Positions 14,918 to 23,183 are shown, counted from the stretch's first letter. The stretch is DNA of 64,000 nucleotides from Alistipes sp. (GCA_017621455.1 JAGATC010000014.1:58806-122805), one strand, 5' to 3'. Notes: generated by a model not told the origin, from the sequence alone. Numbers and translations: made by a program.

Positions 14918-15097
14918 TTATAATACCCTCCTCTCTACTTTTATCTGCGTATATGCGTGTTTCTTCTGGTATCGTGCTATGCGCTCGTGCTTAGCTGCGT
15001 TGAAACGATACATGTAGAGCTTACGCTCAAACCACCCTTTGATACGTTGCCAAAGGGTAGGCTTCGTAGTAACGAAGTAAACTGATAGGTCTTCCAT
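14918..15097 (-). CDS. Small basic protein
   Basis: 59 residues rich in Lys, Arg and aromatic residues (PTLWQRIKGWFERKLYMYRF). Its ATG at 15097 is two bases from the stop of the upstream gene, supporting a real operon member. Function unknown; possibly binds nucleic acid. Confidence 0.5.
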   Translation of the reverse strand: MEDLSVYFVTTKPTLWQRIKGWFERKLYMYRFNAAKHERIARYQKKHAYTQIKVERRVL

Positions 15098-15099
15098 AG

Positions 15100-15363
15100 T
15101 TATAGTCTCATTTGGTAATAATCTGCGAGAGATACAAATGCGGGGTCGATGCCTCCCCAGCCAATAGGCTTTGCCTCCTCTTCGGCATACTCAAGCTCTT
15201 TAGAGGTGTTCTGAATCTCATCTATAAGAATGCTGATAGCCTCCTCCTTGCTGTCGACATTGTAGCACTCACACGCTGCCTCTTCGCTCATAGTGTAGAG
15301 GTCGTCGAGTTCTGCGTTGAGCTCCTTGAGCTCTCTTCTTAGGCGGTCTGCTGTGTTGCACAT
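15100..15363 (-). CDS. Unknown coiled-coil protein
   Basis: 87 residues. The first 65 form a charged coiled coil (RRELKELNAELDDLYTMSEE), and the tail GWGGIDPAFVSLADYYQMRL resembles the end of several Bacteroidales prophage proteins. It overlaps the upstream gene by 25 bases. Confidence 0.55.
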   Translation of the reverse strand: MCNTADRLRRELKELNAELDDLYTMSEEAACECYNVDSKEEAISILIDEIQNTSKELEYAEEEAKPIGWGGIDPAFVSLADYYQMRL

Positions 15364-15563
15364 AGGAAATATTCATTAAAGGTTACTACTCTGCCATCTT
15401 CTGTCTCGGTTGATTTGCGTTCGCTACGGATGTCGTAGCCACGTCTGCGCAAGCGCGATACTATCTTGCGCAGCTCTGTGGTGTGGAAGAGCCTGAAGGC
15501 TTTCTGCACCGTTAGTCGCTCACCCGCGAGGAGAGCGAATAGGATTTCGTGTTGTACTTTCAT
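15339..15563 (-). CDS. Small winged-helix-like protein
   Basis: 74 residues from the ATG at 15563: KVQHEILFALLAGERLTVQK then LRKIVSRLRRRGYDIRSERK and a short beta hairpin. This looks like the helix-turn-helix with wing found in many small Bacteroidales phage regulators. DNA binding is inferred. Confidence 0.6.
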   Translation of the reverse strand: MKVQHEILFALLAGERLTVQKAFRLFHTTELRKIVSRLRRRGYDIRSERKSTETEDGRVVTFNEYFLCATQQTA

Positions 15564-15996
15564 AGTATTTGTGTTTTTAGTTGGTATCAAAAAAAAGCGT
15601 ACACTCACTGAGGTAGATGCTAATGCGGTTTCGGCAATAAAACCTTACGCCAAAGCAAGGAGTCGGATGTCCTCAACAAGCCTACGCTATGAGAAAGCCC
15701 CACCGAGGTGTATAGAGATGAAAAGAATTATGAGATGTGCAAACGTATAAGATAGTGGGGCTGTTAGTGGCTATACCACCGGTCAAAGTGATATAGCCAA
15801 AGTTACAGCTATTTATCAGCGCCCTTTCGTGGGATAAATCTCGCACTACATTCAGGTGATGCCTCGGTTGCGCCTTTCAGCTATTTGCTTACTTGCGGGG
15901 GTATCTTCAATGACCCGACCCCACAGGCCTACAGTACGATGTCAGCGTTGGTGTGAATGGTAGAGGCTCACACAGCCTTTGACCTTTTGGAGTGGT
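15564..15996 (-). ncRNA. Gene-free, hairpin-rich leader segment
   Basis: No ORF is supported. AGCCCCAC 15696-15703 pairs with GTGGGGCT 15755-15762. GGCTATA 15769-15775 pairs with TATAGCC 15792-15798. TTTATC and GGATAAA near 15811-15838 form a third stem. It could be an attenuator, a regulatory RNA or a replication origin. Confidence 0.35.
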
Positions 15997-16140
15997 CTAA
16001 CTCTTGGCGAGGTAGCGTTGCAGTCGCTTCGCTTGCCGTACTGCGTTCACCTCGGCTAAGCTCTGGGGTGTCGCTATCTTTATTAGTATAGGTAATACCC
16101 TCTTGAGCGTTGCGTGGCGGTTGTTGGCTATGCGCTTCAT
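15997..16140 (-). CDS. Small basic protein
   Basis: 47 residues with 13 Arg or Lys (MKRIANNRHATLKRVLPILI at the start). It begins seven bases after the stop of the first early gene. Helical, probably binds nucleic acid or a protein partner. Unknown. Confidence 0.5.
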   Translation of the reverse strand: MKRIANNRHATLKRVLPILIKIATPQSLAEVNAVRQAKRLQRYLAKS

Positions 16141-16147
16141 AGGCTCG

Positions 16148-16357
16148 CTATGTTAGGCGCACTACGCGCAGCTTCTTCTCGCCTACGACCACATTCATCT
16201 CGAATGTCGCACGACCCGATTTCTTCAGCCTATGCTTGGCGTTCTGGAACTGCTGATATGCTGTGCCGTTGAGAGTGAAGAAATGCTCTTCGCCTACTGG
16301 CAAGCTCAACAATCGCTCGGTGTACGATGGTCGCTTAGTCATCTTTGTTAACTTCAT
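16148..16357 (-). CDS. First gene of the leftward early operon, unknown
   Basis: 69 basic residues from ATG at 16357 (MKLTKMTKRPSYTERLLSLP). A segment LNGTAYQQFQNAKHRLKKSG is helical. Upstream in-frame ATGs reach into the promoter and were not used. Being first after the repressor-controlled promoter, it may be an early regulator. Confidence 0.55.
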   Translation of the reverse strand: MKLTKMTKRPSYTERLLSLPVGEEHFFTLNGTAYQQFQNAKHRLKKSGRATFEMNVVVGEKKLRVVRLT

Positions 16358-16382
16358 ATAAGAACCTCTAACTTGCTCGATA

Positions 16383-16414
16383 TTTGCTTTTTTAATTTTC
16401 GTTTTGTAACTTTG
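16383..16414 (+). promoter_or_regulatory. Candidate rightward promoter for the repressor
   Basis: TTTG 16383-16386, 20 bases, TAACTTTG 16407-16414. It would give the repressor message a leader of about 130 bases and would cross the leftward promoter, which lies on the other strand. Confidence 0.4.
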
Positions 16415-16440
16415 CTTGCAAATATCATTGTTTGTTGATG

Positions 16441-16484
16441 CAAAGATAAATGATTGGGATTTATTGACCAAACATTTTGTCAAT
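16441..16484 (-). promoter_or_regulatory. Early leftward promoter with overlapping operator palindrome
   Basis: Read on the minus strand: TTTG (plus 16469-16472), 20 bases, TATCTTTG (plus 16441-16448). The -33 box lies inside ATTGAC-N10-GTCAAT (16463-16484). Further half-site-like repeats, such as CAATTA near 16482 and 16490, lie towards the repressor gene. Confidence 0.55.
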
Positions 16485-16553
16485 TATTTTCAATTAAAGT
16501 CGATTGGAATTTCTTATGGTTTCAATCATAACCAATAATTATCAATTATAACT

Positions 16554-17516
16554 ATGATAAATATTAAGCAATTGATGTTTGATAAGTCTTTGTCGCAGAG
16601 AAAAATGGCAGAGATAATGAACACAACACAATCGGAGGTATCACAGATAGGCAATGGCAATAGAAGAATGTTGCGAAAGCATATTGATGGACTGATTGAA
16701 TACTTCGGAGAAGATGTAATCAATCAATACACAGTGCCAGATGAGCCTCTCAAACCAATAACACAAAGTGCTACCGTAACAATTCTCAACCCCGATATAA
16801 TCGAGGAGGCGAAGGAAATGGGTAGGCAGGAGGTATTGAATGGTCACTCTCATTGTGTAGCCAAGCCTGATGCAATATGTCCTCGTGGCGATGTAGCAAG
16901 GCGAATACCATTTGTGAGCAAAGAGATCGCATCGTCACCCAACTACGATATTCGTAAACTCGTGCGAGAAGGCAGCCCTCTCCTTGACCTATTCCCATTA
17001 TTTAAGATGATCAACGGAGTGGATTATGTGCAGACGGTAATCACTATGGCTATGGCTCCACGTTATATGCCGGGAGACTACTTGTTTATAGCATTCGATG
17101 AGGGCAAAGTACACTCTGGCAAGTTGTATCTCGTAGATACCAAGACTTATGGCACAGTACTCCGACACGTGTATAAGGATAATGTGAAGGGTGGATATAG
17201 ACTCACAGCTCGTAACCCCGAGTTCGCAGATGTCTTTGTTAGTTTTGAAGATGTGTATAGCGTAAATAGTGTATTGTTGCACGTCAATACCAATACTTCG
17301 CTAACATCCGAGGTAAACCTTGCAGAGGAGGTTAGAAAGCGTGACCAGCAAATAAAAGAGCTTACATCATCGCAAGGCAACCTTATTGACGCACAGCGAC
17401 AGGTACTTGTTAATCAAGCCAAGCTAATGGAGCAATTAGAGAAGCAGAACGAGCGTATGGAGCGCATACAGAAGCGCAACGAGGACCTCGTGGATAAGAT
17501 AATAAATAAGGAGTAA
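16554..17516 (+). CDS. Prophage repressor-like protein (XRE HTH plus S24-type domain plus coiled coil)
   Basis: 320 residues. Residues 1-50 form a Cro/CI helix-turn-helix (SQRKMAEIMNTTQSEVSQIG). Residues 155-260 look like an S24/LexA-type domain with YMPGDYLFIAF and GKLYLVDTKTYG. The usual Ser-Met-x-Pro nucleophile reads Ala-Pro-Arg-Tyr-Met-Pro here, so self-cleavage is doubtful. Residues 265-310 are a coiled coil. It is divergent from the early operon across an operator-like palindrome. The last 15 codons resemble the end of the next gene. Confidence 0.75.
   Translation: MINIKQLMFDKSLSQRKMAEIMNTTQSEVSQIGNGNRRMLRKHIDGLIEYFGEDVINQYTVPDEPLKPITQSATVTILNPDIIEEAKEMGRQEVLNGHSHCVAKPDAICPRGDVARRIPFVSKEIASSPNYDIRKLVREGSPLLDLFPLFKMINGVDYVQTVITMAMAPRYMPGDYLFIAFDEGKVHSGKLYLVDTKTYGTVLRHVYKDNVKGGYRLTARNPEFADVFVSFEDVYSVNSVLLHVNTNTSLTSEVNLAEEVRKRDQQIKELTSSQGNLIDAQRQVLVNQAKLMEQLEKQNERMERIQKRNEDLVDKIINKE
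17473..17516 (+). repeat. Duplicated 3' tail, copy 1
   Basis: 44 bases ending in the repressor stop codon, 37 of 44 identical to 17873-17916. Encodes RNEDLVDKIINKE. Confidence 0.75.
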
Positions 17517-17535
17517 ATCAATAAAACTAAAGAAT

Positions 17536-17916
17536 ATGGATGAATACGTAAATTGTTTAAGCCAGTACGCAAAATTCACAGGAAGAACAAGTAGAAGAGA
17601 ATATTGGATGTTTATTCTATTTGACTTTATATTTACAATAGTATCCCTTATATTAGGAAATGTTATAGGTATACCTATTGCTTTATTCTATTCAGTCGCC
17701 GTATTGGTCCCCAGACTTGCAGCCACAGTAAGAAGATTACACGATATTGGTTGGGGTGGGAGTGCGTTATTTTTTATACTCCTACCAGTGATAGGTGGAT
17801 TTCTAATCCTTGTGCTCACAACTTGGGATAGTGTGCCTGGACCAAACGAGTATGGAGAGAACCCGAAATTAGAGCGCAACGAGGATATGGTAGATAAGTT
17901 GTTAAATAAGGAGTAA
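17536..17916 (+). CDS. DUF805 family membrane protein
   Basis: 126 residues. The N-terminal FTGRTSRREYWMFILF motif, the RRLHDIGWGG turn and the GPNEYGENP end mark DUF805 (YhaH-type). There are three or four membrane helices. The normal family end is followed by an extra ERNEDMVDKLLNKE tail resembling the repressor's. It is a lysogeny-region accessory gene. DUF805 function is unknown. Confidence 0.85.
   Translation: MDEYVNCLSQYAKFTGRTSRREYWMFILFDFIFTIVSLILGNVIGIPIALFYSVAVLVPRLAATVRRLHDIGWGGSALFFILLPVIGGFLILVLTTWDSVPGPNEYGENPKLERNEDMVDKLLNKE
17873..17916 (+). repeat. Duplicated 3' tail, copy 2
   Basis: Second copy of 17473-17516; here it extends a DUF805 protein by about 14 codons beyond the usual family end. 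Confidence 0.75.
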
Positions 17917-17921
17917 GGAGT

Positions 17922-18284
17922 ATGAGAAAGATTGTGACAACAATGCTATTTGCTGTATTGGCATTTAGTGCGTATGCAACGACAGACCCAGAGGCATACG
18001 ATATTGTGGAGATATACGAAAGAGTAGATGTACCGTCTGGAACAAAAGCATCTGATGGATATTCTGTAGAGGAGATAAAATATATATATGTCCCCACAAC
18101 AATAGATATTGGAAGATATAGTATAGAGGTATCAAAAGAAGATAGCAACTTCTACAGAGTGCGTGGCACTGATTTATATGTAGAGACACGATATTGTTAT
18201 GAATATGCCTCTTATACAGATGCAATATTGGTGGTGGAGAGTAACTATGGTTACGATAAAGGGGATTTGATATTTTTAGATTAA
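17922..18284 (+). CDS. Secreted or periplasmic protein, unknown
   Basis: 120 residues with a signal peptide (RKIVTTMLFAVLAFSAYATT, cleavage near residue 21) and a small beta-rich domain with many Tyr. It starts five bases after the DUF805 stop and is AT-rich. A lysogen-surface role is possible but not shown. Confidence 0.6.
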   Translation: MRKIVTTMLFAVLAFSAYATTDPEAYDIVEIYERVDVPSGTKASDGYSVEEIKYIYVPTTIDIGRYSIEVSKEDSNFYRVRGTDLYVETRYCYEYASYTDAILVVESNYGYDKGDLIFLD

Positions 18285-18318
18285 ATATATAACGAAGGAG
18301 AAGTAGAGAAGAAATGTA

Positions 18319-18720
18319 ATGAGTGATAAAAAATTATTGGGATATATAAAATTTTGCATCCCAGAAGTTTTGTTAGTAGTAATTATATTGGGCGCATGGC
18401 CTACTTATTTCGTGAGAACTGAAGCGGGATTTTGGGAGGAGATGCTAAATCCTTTGATATGGGGAAAGTGTTGGTGGGAAGTTATCATCGATTTGGAGTG
18501 GGCAAATGTGTTGGCGTTAATAGTCCCATTAATCTATCTCTATTGTCTTCGAGATATGGTTAAAAAGAAACATCCAATTACAAATATATGGCTCCATATA
18601 GTGATGAGTCTTATGTATATATGGTTATACCCAGCATTTATTATTCTCTTAGCCCAAATATTGGGTTTATTCGCAGGTGTAGTTGCCGTAGGCGATATGA
18701 TATTAACCCCATCTTTGTGA
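18319..18720 (+). CDS. Polytopic membrane protein, unknown
   Basis: 133 residues with about four hydrophobic segments (11-30, 54-77, 93-118 and near the end). AT-rich, with no recognised family. Part of the accessory cluster expressed with the repressor. Confidence 0.55.
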   Translation: MSDKKLLGYIKFCIPEVLLVVIILGAWPTYFVRTEAGFWEEMLNPLIWGKCWWEVIIDLEWANVLALIVPLIYLYCLRDMVKKKHPITNIWLHIVMSLMYIWLYPAFIILLAQILGLFAGVVAVGDMILTPSL

Positions 18721-18796
18721 TAATATGTAGATGATGCAAGCGCAAAACAAGCAACAGAGTAACCTGATAGATTACATAACTAAAGGGTAGTAAGGT

Positions 18797-19060
18797 ATGA
18801 AGTATTTGTTTTATATAATGTCTATGGTGGTTATTACTGCGTGTGTAACTACAAACGAGGAATACGAGGAGAGGATAAGTGCGTTAGAGAGTGAGGTTGA
18901 AGACTTGCGAAGCCAAGTAGGATTCCTTGAACATGAGAATTTTATTACGTCGGATGAAGTAAATTCTCTTGATTATCGCGTTTATGAATTAGAAGAAGCA
19001 ATGGAAGATGTGGAAGGTAGAGTGGGGGATGTGGAGTATGATATATTGTGGTTGGATTAA
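18797..19060 (+). CDS. Small coiled-coil lipoprotein
   Basis: 87 residues. The signal ends in the lipobox VVITAC (Cys 16). The rest is a regular heptad coiled coil (ISALESEVEDLRSQVGFLEH), very acidic. It should be anchored to a membrane with the rod in the periplasm or outside. Candidate exclusion or surface-modifying protein. Confidence 0.6.
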   Translation: MKYLFYIMSMVVITACVTTNEEYEERISALESEVEDLRSQVGFLEHENFITSDEVNSLDYRVYELEEAMEDVEGRVGDVEYDILWLD

Positions 19061-19089
19061 TGAATCTTAATTTATAAAACTAAAAGAAT

Positions 19090-19335
19090 ATGAAAAAGTT
19101 ATTACTACTATTGGCAAGCGCATTGCTACTAACCGCTTGTGGCACAGCAACAGCAGGTAACACTACAGAGGAGACAAAAGAGCCAACCGTATACATCTGC
19201 AATGGAAGCTCATCGAAGCGCTACCACGCAACGGATGAGTGCAGAGGGCTATGCAACTGCCGAGGTGGGGTAAAGGCTGTAACGCTATCACAAGCGGAGA
19301 AGATGGGGCGTACACCTTGCCAAATATGCTATTAA
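19090..19335 (+). CDS. Small Cys-rich lipoprotein
   Basis: 81 residues. A clear lipoprotein signal ends LLLTAC (Cys 17). The mature part has YICNGSSSKRYHATDECRGL and ends GRTPCQICY, the small Cys/His domain seen in phage- and plasmid-borne proteins of Bacteroidales. The Cys and His could bind zinc. Unknown function. Confidence 0.65.
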   Translation: MKKLLLLLASALLLTACGTATAGNTTEETKEPTVYICNGSSSKRYHATDECRGLCNCRGGVKAVTLSQAEKMGRTPCQICY

Positions 19336-19357
19336 GGGAGAAATCCTTAACATTTAC

Positions 19358-19388
19358 TTGTACATTTCAAAAGATTGTATTAACTTTG
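19358..19388 (+). promoter_or_regulatory. Promoter for the 19423-20325 genes
   Basis: TTG at 19358-19360, 20 bases, TAACTTTG at 19381-19388. The TAACTTTGCAAGCAAATA stretch closely resembles the sequence at 16407-16424. Confidence 0.5.
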
Positions 19389-19422
19389 CAAGCAAATACC
19401 ATATATATACTTATATAGTGTT

Positions 19423-19578
19423 ATGAAAAAGAAGATGACAAAGGAAGAAGCTGAGGCACGCATCAAGAGATTAGAGTGGGTGCAGAGTGAGATACATAGA
19501 TGTGTCGCACAAGGTCTTCCTGTCTCATCGCTCAAGGAAAAAGGAATAGCTATTTGCAGTTTTAATACATCACGATAA
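19423..19578 (+). CDS. Small protein, first of a coupled pair
   Basis: 51 residues (MKKKMTKEEAEARIKRLEWV at the start), helical and basic. The stop overlaps the next start as TAATG. The pairing of a small basic gene with a 158-residue gene behind its own promoter is like a toxin-antitoxin layout, but neither belongs to a family I can name with confidence. Confidence 0.55.
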   Translation: MKKKMTKEEAEARIKRLEWVQSEIHRCVAQGLPVSSLKEKGIAICSFNTSR

Positions 19579-20054
19579 TGAGGTTCGATGTAGGTAATGT
19601 AAACGAGGTATCACCTTATACTATAGAATGGGAGGAGGGAGCTAACGAAACCCTCCTCTTTCATACTATGTCAGGGTATGAATATAACGTATCCTTTGTG
19701 CGAGATACTACCATATTCGATGGCTTAGAGACATATCAGCTATCATTCTTTCCTAAATATGGCGAGCATAGTTATGATGCCAACATAAGGATTGTGATAT
19801 GTCTTATAATAGAGGAGTTTCTATCCGCAAATGATGAGGCGATAATATATGTAACCCGCACAGATAAAATAGATGGTAAATGCAGAAGCCGACTTTTCTT
19901 ACAATGGTTTGCAAAAGAGCAAGAGAGGAGCGGAGATAAATACATAGTCAAAACAATAGGCGAAAGAGCTGGATTAATAATATGCAAGAATAACCCTATG
20001 CTCAAAGAATATCTTGAGGCCGTAGAGGATTTGCGTGAAACATTAGAAAAGTAG
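19578..20054 (+). CDS. DUF6169-like protein, unknown
   Basis: 158 residues. Mixed alpha/beta with TYQLSFFPKYGEHSYDANIR and a C-terminal QWFAKEQERSGDKYIVKT stretch. It resembles Bacteroidetes DUF6169 proteins, which are often paired with a small upstream gene. The assignment is tentative. Confidence 0.5.
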   Translation: MRFDVGNVNEVSPYTIEWEEGANETLLFHTMSGYEYNVSFVRDTTIFDGLETYQLSFFPKYGEHSYDANIRIVICLIIEEFLSANDEAIIYVTRTDKIDGKCRSRLFLQWFAKEQERSGDKYIVKTIGERAGLIICKNNPMLKEYLEAVEDLRETLEK

Positions 20055-20058
20055 TCCT

Positions 20059-20325
20059 ATGACCGCAGAACAAATAAGAAAAGTGATAGCACGCAGCGGT
20101 AAGTCGCAGCGAGAGGTGGCACGCACGCTCGGAATATCCCCACAGACGCTACAAACACGACTGACAGCAAAGAGTATATCTGCTGATACAATAGAGCGTA
20201 TAGCAGCAGCACTCGGCATATCTCCCGCAGAGTTCTACGAAACAGAACTACGCGAAGAGAATGAACGTCTACGTAAGCTCGTACAAGAGCAGATGGCAAC
20301 AATACAAGCATTGCTCAACAAATAG
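20059..20325 (+). CDS. Cro-like XRE regulator with leucine zipper
   Basis: 88 residues. Residues 5-57 form a canonical helix-turn-helix (KSQREVARTLGISPQTLQTR), and residues 60-88 a heptad helix (ELREENERLRKLVQEQMATI). It is the last gene before a strong terminator. It could counter the repressor or control its own pair. Confidence 0.75.
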   Translation: MTAEQIRKVIARSGKSQREVARTLGISPQTLQTRLTAKSISADTIERIAAALGISPAEFYETELREENERLRKLVQEQMATIQALLNK

Positions 20326-20330
20326 TAAAA

Positions 20331-20364
20331 GAGAGTCTACAATAGTCGTAGGCTCTCTCTTTTT
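20331..20364 (+). terminator. Terminator of the lysogeny-region operon
   Basis: GAGAGTCTAC 20331-20340 pairs with GTAGGCTCTCTC 20348-20359, followed by TTTTT. Confidence 0.65.
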
Positions 20365-20482
20365 GTGCGTAAATTGTGCGAAACTCCGCACAACTTTTAT
20401 ATATACGTAGTATATATCTTTTGCGTAAACTCCCCGAAAATCTTTAAGAAACACCCCAATTTGTGCGTAATTGTGCGAAAAA
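20361..20482. repeat. Pair of direct repeats between convergent operons
   Basis: TTTGTGCGTAAATTGTGCGAAA near 20362-20382 recurs as TTTGTGCGTAATTGTGCGAAA at 20460-20480, about 98 bases apart, each itself containing two TTGTGCG units. Could be a protein-binding or origin-type repeat. Confidence 0.45.
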
Positions 20483-20508
20483 AAAGCCCCACTCCGAAAA
20501 GTGAGGCT
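20478..20508 (-). terminator. Terminator of the leftward tail operon
   Basis: On the minus strand, AGTGAGGCT-type arms (20500-20508 and 20485-20493, one mismatch) are followed by eight or more Ts. It lies just past the 888-residue tail gene. Confidence 0.65.
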
Positions 20509-20516
20509 CAAAACAT

Positions 20517-23183
20517 CTATCGCATCCTATGTCGGAAACGTTGATACCACTCGAAATCTATGTGAGTGATAGCTGTAGTAAGCGGGTTGCCAGACAATCC
20601 CAGTTCTACCTCGAAATACTTGGCAGAGAAAGGCGTTCTGCGGATAACTATAGGGTTGTTCTTCCACGCATCTATCTCGAGCGTATGATGGCGTAAAGGC
20701 ATATAGTCCGTGCCATTCACCGAGCCGTTGATGTTGAAGATAACCTCTGCGGGCTGACTACCCATATTCATTCTGGGGATGATGGTCTCGGCACGCTTAA
20801 ACTCTACATTGCCGAGCTTTATGGGGCGTGTAAGGATACTCGCGTGAAGAGTCATACTCTCATCCTCATCTCCGAGGTCGTAGATGGTGTTATCCGCATA
20901 CAGCTCATCGGTGTTGAGCTTTGTGCCCTTAAGTGTGCGCGTACTCCAGTAGCTACTATCGAGGTTGTATACATAGGCGGTATACTCATCCTCCTTGAGG
21001 AGAACAATCTCGTTATACTGCTTCGGCCATATTATCTTGCACTCACGTAAGAAGTCGAGCGGTGGCATACCATTTTCATCGTGGATAGGCTGTGAGATAA
21101 CCTGTGTACCCGCAGAGGTGAGCAGATGCACACCCTTCTCGGTGATGTAGACGATAGCACCATTTATAGCAAGAGTATTGGGGTTGATAATCTTGTCGTA
21201 GTTGATGGCAGCGACAGAGGCGTAGAGCGTCTCGCTACCCGCAATAAGCGCGTATATGCCCTCCTCGGTGAATACATACAACGGCATCTCACCCACCTTC
21301 ATCTCGTGCATCTCGATGGCTGCCGACTGCATAGCGAGGATGCGGTTGTTGGAACTGCCAAAGGAGTAGCTATTCTCAAAGGGGAATGAGAAGGGGTTGT
21401 TGGGAGAGGAGACGACAAGATGGTTGGGCTGGGTAATAATACGATTATCGACATCCTCCTTTAACACGACAGACCTCTCAATCTTGCTAATAGGTGGATA
21501 TTTCTCCTCTTCAGTGTGTGGTGCGTGATACCAAGCAACGTTATTTGCAGAAGCGGGTTTGAAGGTAAACGCTCCCAAACCATCAACCTTAATAGATTTG
21601 GCGCGAAAATCGGGATAAGACAGAATATGCGTATATGGAGAAGCATCATTTACCACTGAGACGTTAGAACGCATAGATGTTGATAGTATGTGATATATAT
21701 TGTTATCAACCTCCACAGATATATAATCTTTCTGCAATGTGAGATTATCATCCTCCGTGTAACCATCTCCCAGATTATATCCATCTCGCAATATTGTAGT
21801 GTTGTTGGCAATATGAAGACTGTTATTGAAGTCTAAACTACACATGTAAGATACTTCGTGGATATTATTGTTTGGCTCATACATGGTATTAGATGTAATG
21901 TTAGCCAATACAGACGCTGATAGGACAAAATTGAGGTATTTATTACCTTCTCCATCTACTGCAATCTCCTCGATGGGTGTTTCTTTAACCAGGTAAAATG
22001 GCTGGTCGGCGAGGTTGGTTTTGTCATAAAATGATGTAAATGACGCATCAGTGCGCACGACTTCGTGGATGGATCCAAATGCGTTATCTCTTCCTTGCCC
22101 CACAATAAAGCCCTGATTAAGGGCAAAAATAGGATGAATGCGTGTAGCCCATACCGCAATATGTGTCACTGAGGATAGGTCAGCATCAGTGGGAATGTCT
22201 ATTCTGAGGTTAGGCAACCATCTACGAGTGAACTGCTCATTTCTTGGAGCATATGTTTCGGCAGAGGCGGTATTATTAGCTTGTATTGTAATCGCAAGAT
22301 ATTTTTCCAAGGAGGATGTATCCGTGCTATTTAGTCGAGCAGTATAAAGGTCTCGAGGGCTTGGAGCGATGCTAATGCTTCGAGTGAATCCCTCAGGGAT
22401 ATTAGTTTCTTTCCCGCCATACGACTTAAGCAGATGTAAAGGAGATGGCGAGAGATTAGTACCATCTGCCATTCGCCAAGTGGTAAAGAGTAAAATCTCA
22501 CCATTCCAATAATCGTCGGCATCCGCTAAACAAGAGTAGTCTTGCGTAATATTGTGAATGGGAAACCAAGCACCACGATAATCCCAAACAGAGTTCACTC
22601 CTTGGATAGTTTCCTGCTCGTAATCTTCCCAAGGATAACCATACCCCGCTTGACGGTCTCCAATTCGCACTTGTGTAGCGTCTGGGTATTTAGAAGAGAA
22701 CGATGAAACGGAAGTGCGGGCGTATGGAGGTATTGAAAAAATCATATAATTGTTGTCTCTCCAAAGAAAGTGAGTTGTAGTAGAGCCAATAAGCATCAAC
22801 ACATTACCAAAGTGACTAACCTCCTGCTGTGAGTTAAAAGATGCTATCCTTGTAAGCCCCTGCGTGTAATCTGTGACAGAACTATCAAAGTTAAAGTAGT
22901 AGTATGTGCCATTGACAAGAGCCTCCACAATGTAGTATTGCTCACCAGTAACAGGATGTTTGTATACGACCTTGTAATTTGTAGGTAATGCAGGAAGCGT
23001 TAGCTTCTTCCTATGTGGATGCACAGGTCGCCAAGCGTTATCCTTCCATCGTAGGTTGTGCAGCTCCTCGCACTTGCCATCGGCAACAATGTCATCGGGG
23101 GTACTTCTATCAATACCCTGAATAGCCACGCTCGTTCTCTGGCGAGGTGGACTTGTAAGATTGTTATTCGTCTTCGTCATCAT
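20517..23183 (-). CDS. Tail stabilisation or tail-hub-like protein
   Basis: 888 residues, beta-rich throughout. The N-terminal ELHNLRWKDNAWRPVHPHRK segment and the blade-like repeats of short strands with Trp and Gly resemble the beta-propeller tail proteins of short-tailed phages (P22 gp10/T7 gp12-like role). No catalytic motif. It overlaps the upstream gene by 20 bases. It is transcribed away from the other internal virion genes. Confidence 0.6.
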   Translation of the reverse strand: MMTKTNNNLTSPPRQRTSVAIQGIDRSTPDDIVADGKCEELHNLRWKDNAWRPVHPHRKKLTLPALPTNYKVVYKHPVTGEQYYIVEALVNGTYYYFNFDSSVTDYTQGLTRIASFNSQQEVSHFGNVLMLIGSTTTHFLWRDNNYMIFSIPPYARTSVSSFSSKYPDATQVRIGDRQAGYGYPWEDYEQETIQGVNSVWDYRGAWFPIHNITQDYSCLADADDYWNGEILLFTTWRMADGTNLSPSPLHLLKSYGGKETNIPEGFTRSISIAPSPRDLYTARLNSTDTSSLEKYLAITIQANNTASAETYAPRNEQFTRRWLPNLRIDIPTDADLSSVTHIAVWATRIHPIFALNQGFIVGQGRDNAFGSIHEVVRTDASFTSFYDKTNLADQPFYLVKETPIEEIAVDGEGNKYLNFVLSASVLANITSNTMYEPNNNIHEVSYMCSLDFNNSLHIANNTTILRDGYNLGDGYTEDDNLTLQKDYISVEVDNNIYHILSTSMRSNVSVVNDASPYTHILSYPDFRAKSIKVDGLGAFTFKPASANNVAWYHAPHTEEEKYPPISKIERSVVLKEDVDNRIITQPNHLVVSSPNNPFSFPFENSYSFGSSNNRILAMQSAAIEMHEMKVGEMPLYVFTEEGIYALIAGSETLYASVAAINYDKIINPNTLAINGAIVYITEKGVHLLTSAGTQVISQPIHDENGMPPLDFLRECKIIWPKQYNEIVLLKEDEYTAYVYNLDSSYWSTRTLKGTKLNTDELYADNTIYDLGDEDESMTLHASILTRPIKLGNVEFKRAETIIPRMNMGSQPAEVIFNINGSVNGTDYMPLRHHTLEIDAWKNNPIVIRRTPFSAKYFEVELGLSGNPLTTAITHIDFEWYQRFRHRMR

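Noticed and set aside
15618..15640. Retroelement template 3' end (GCGGTTTCGG)
   Set aside because: Only about ten bases resemble the conserved repeat block, and no AAY-codon series lies upstream.
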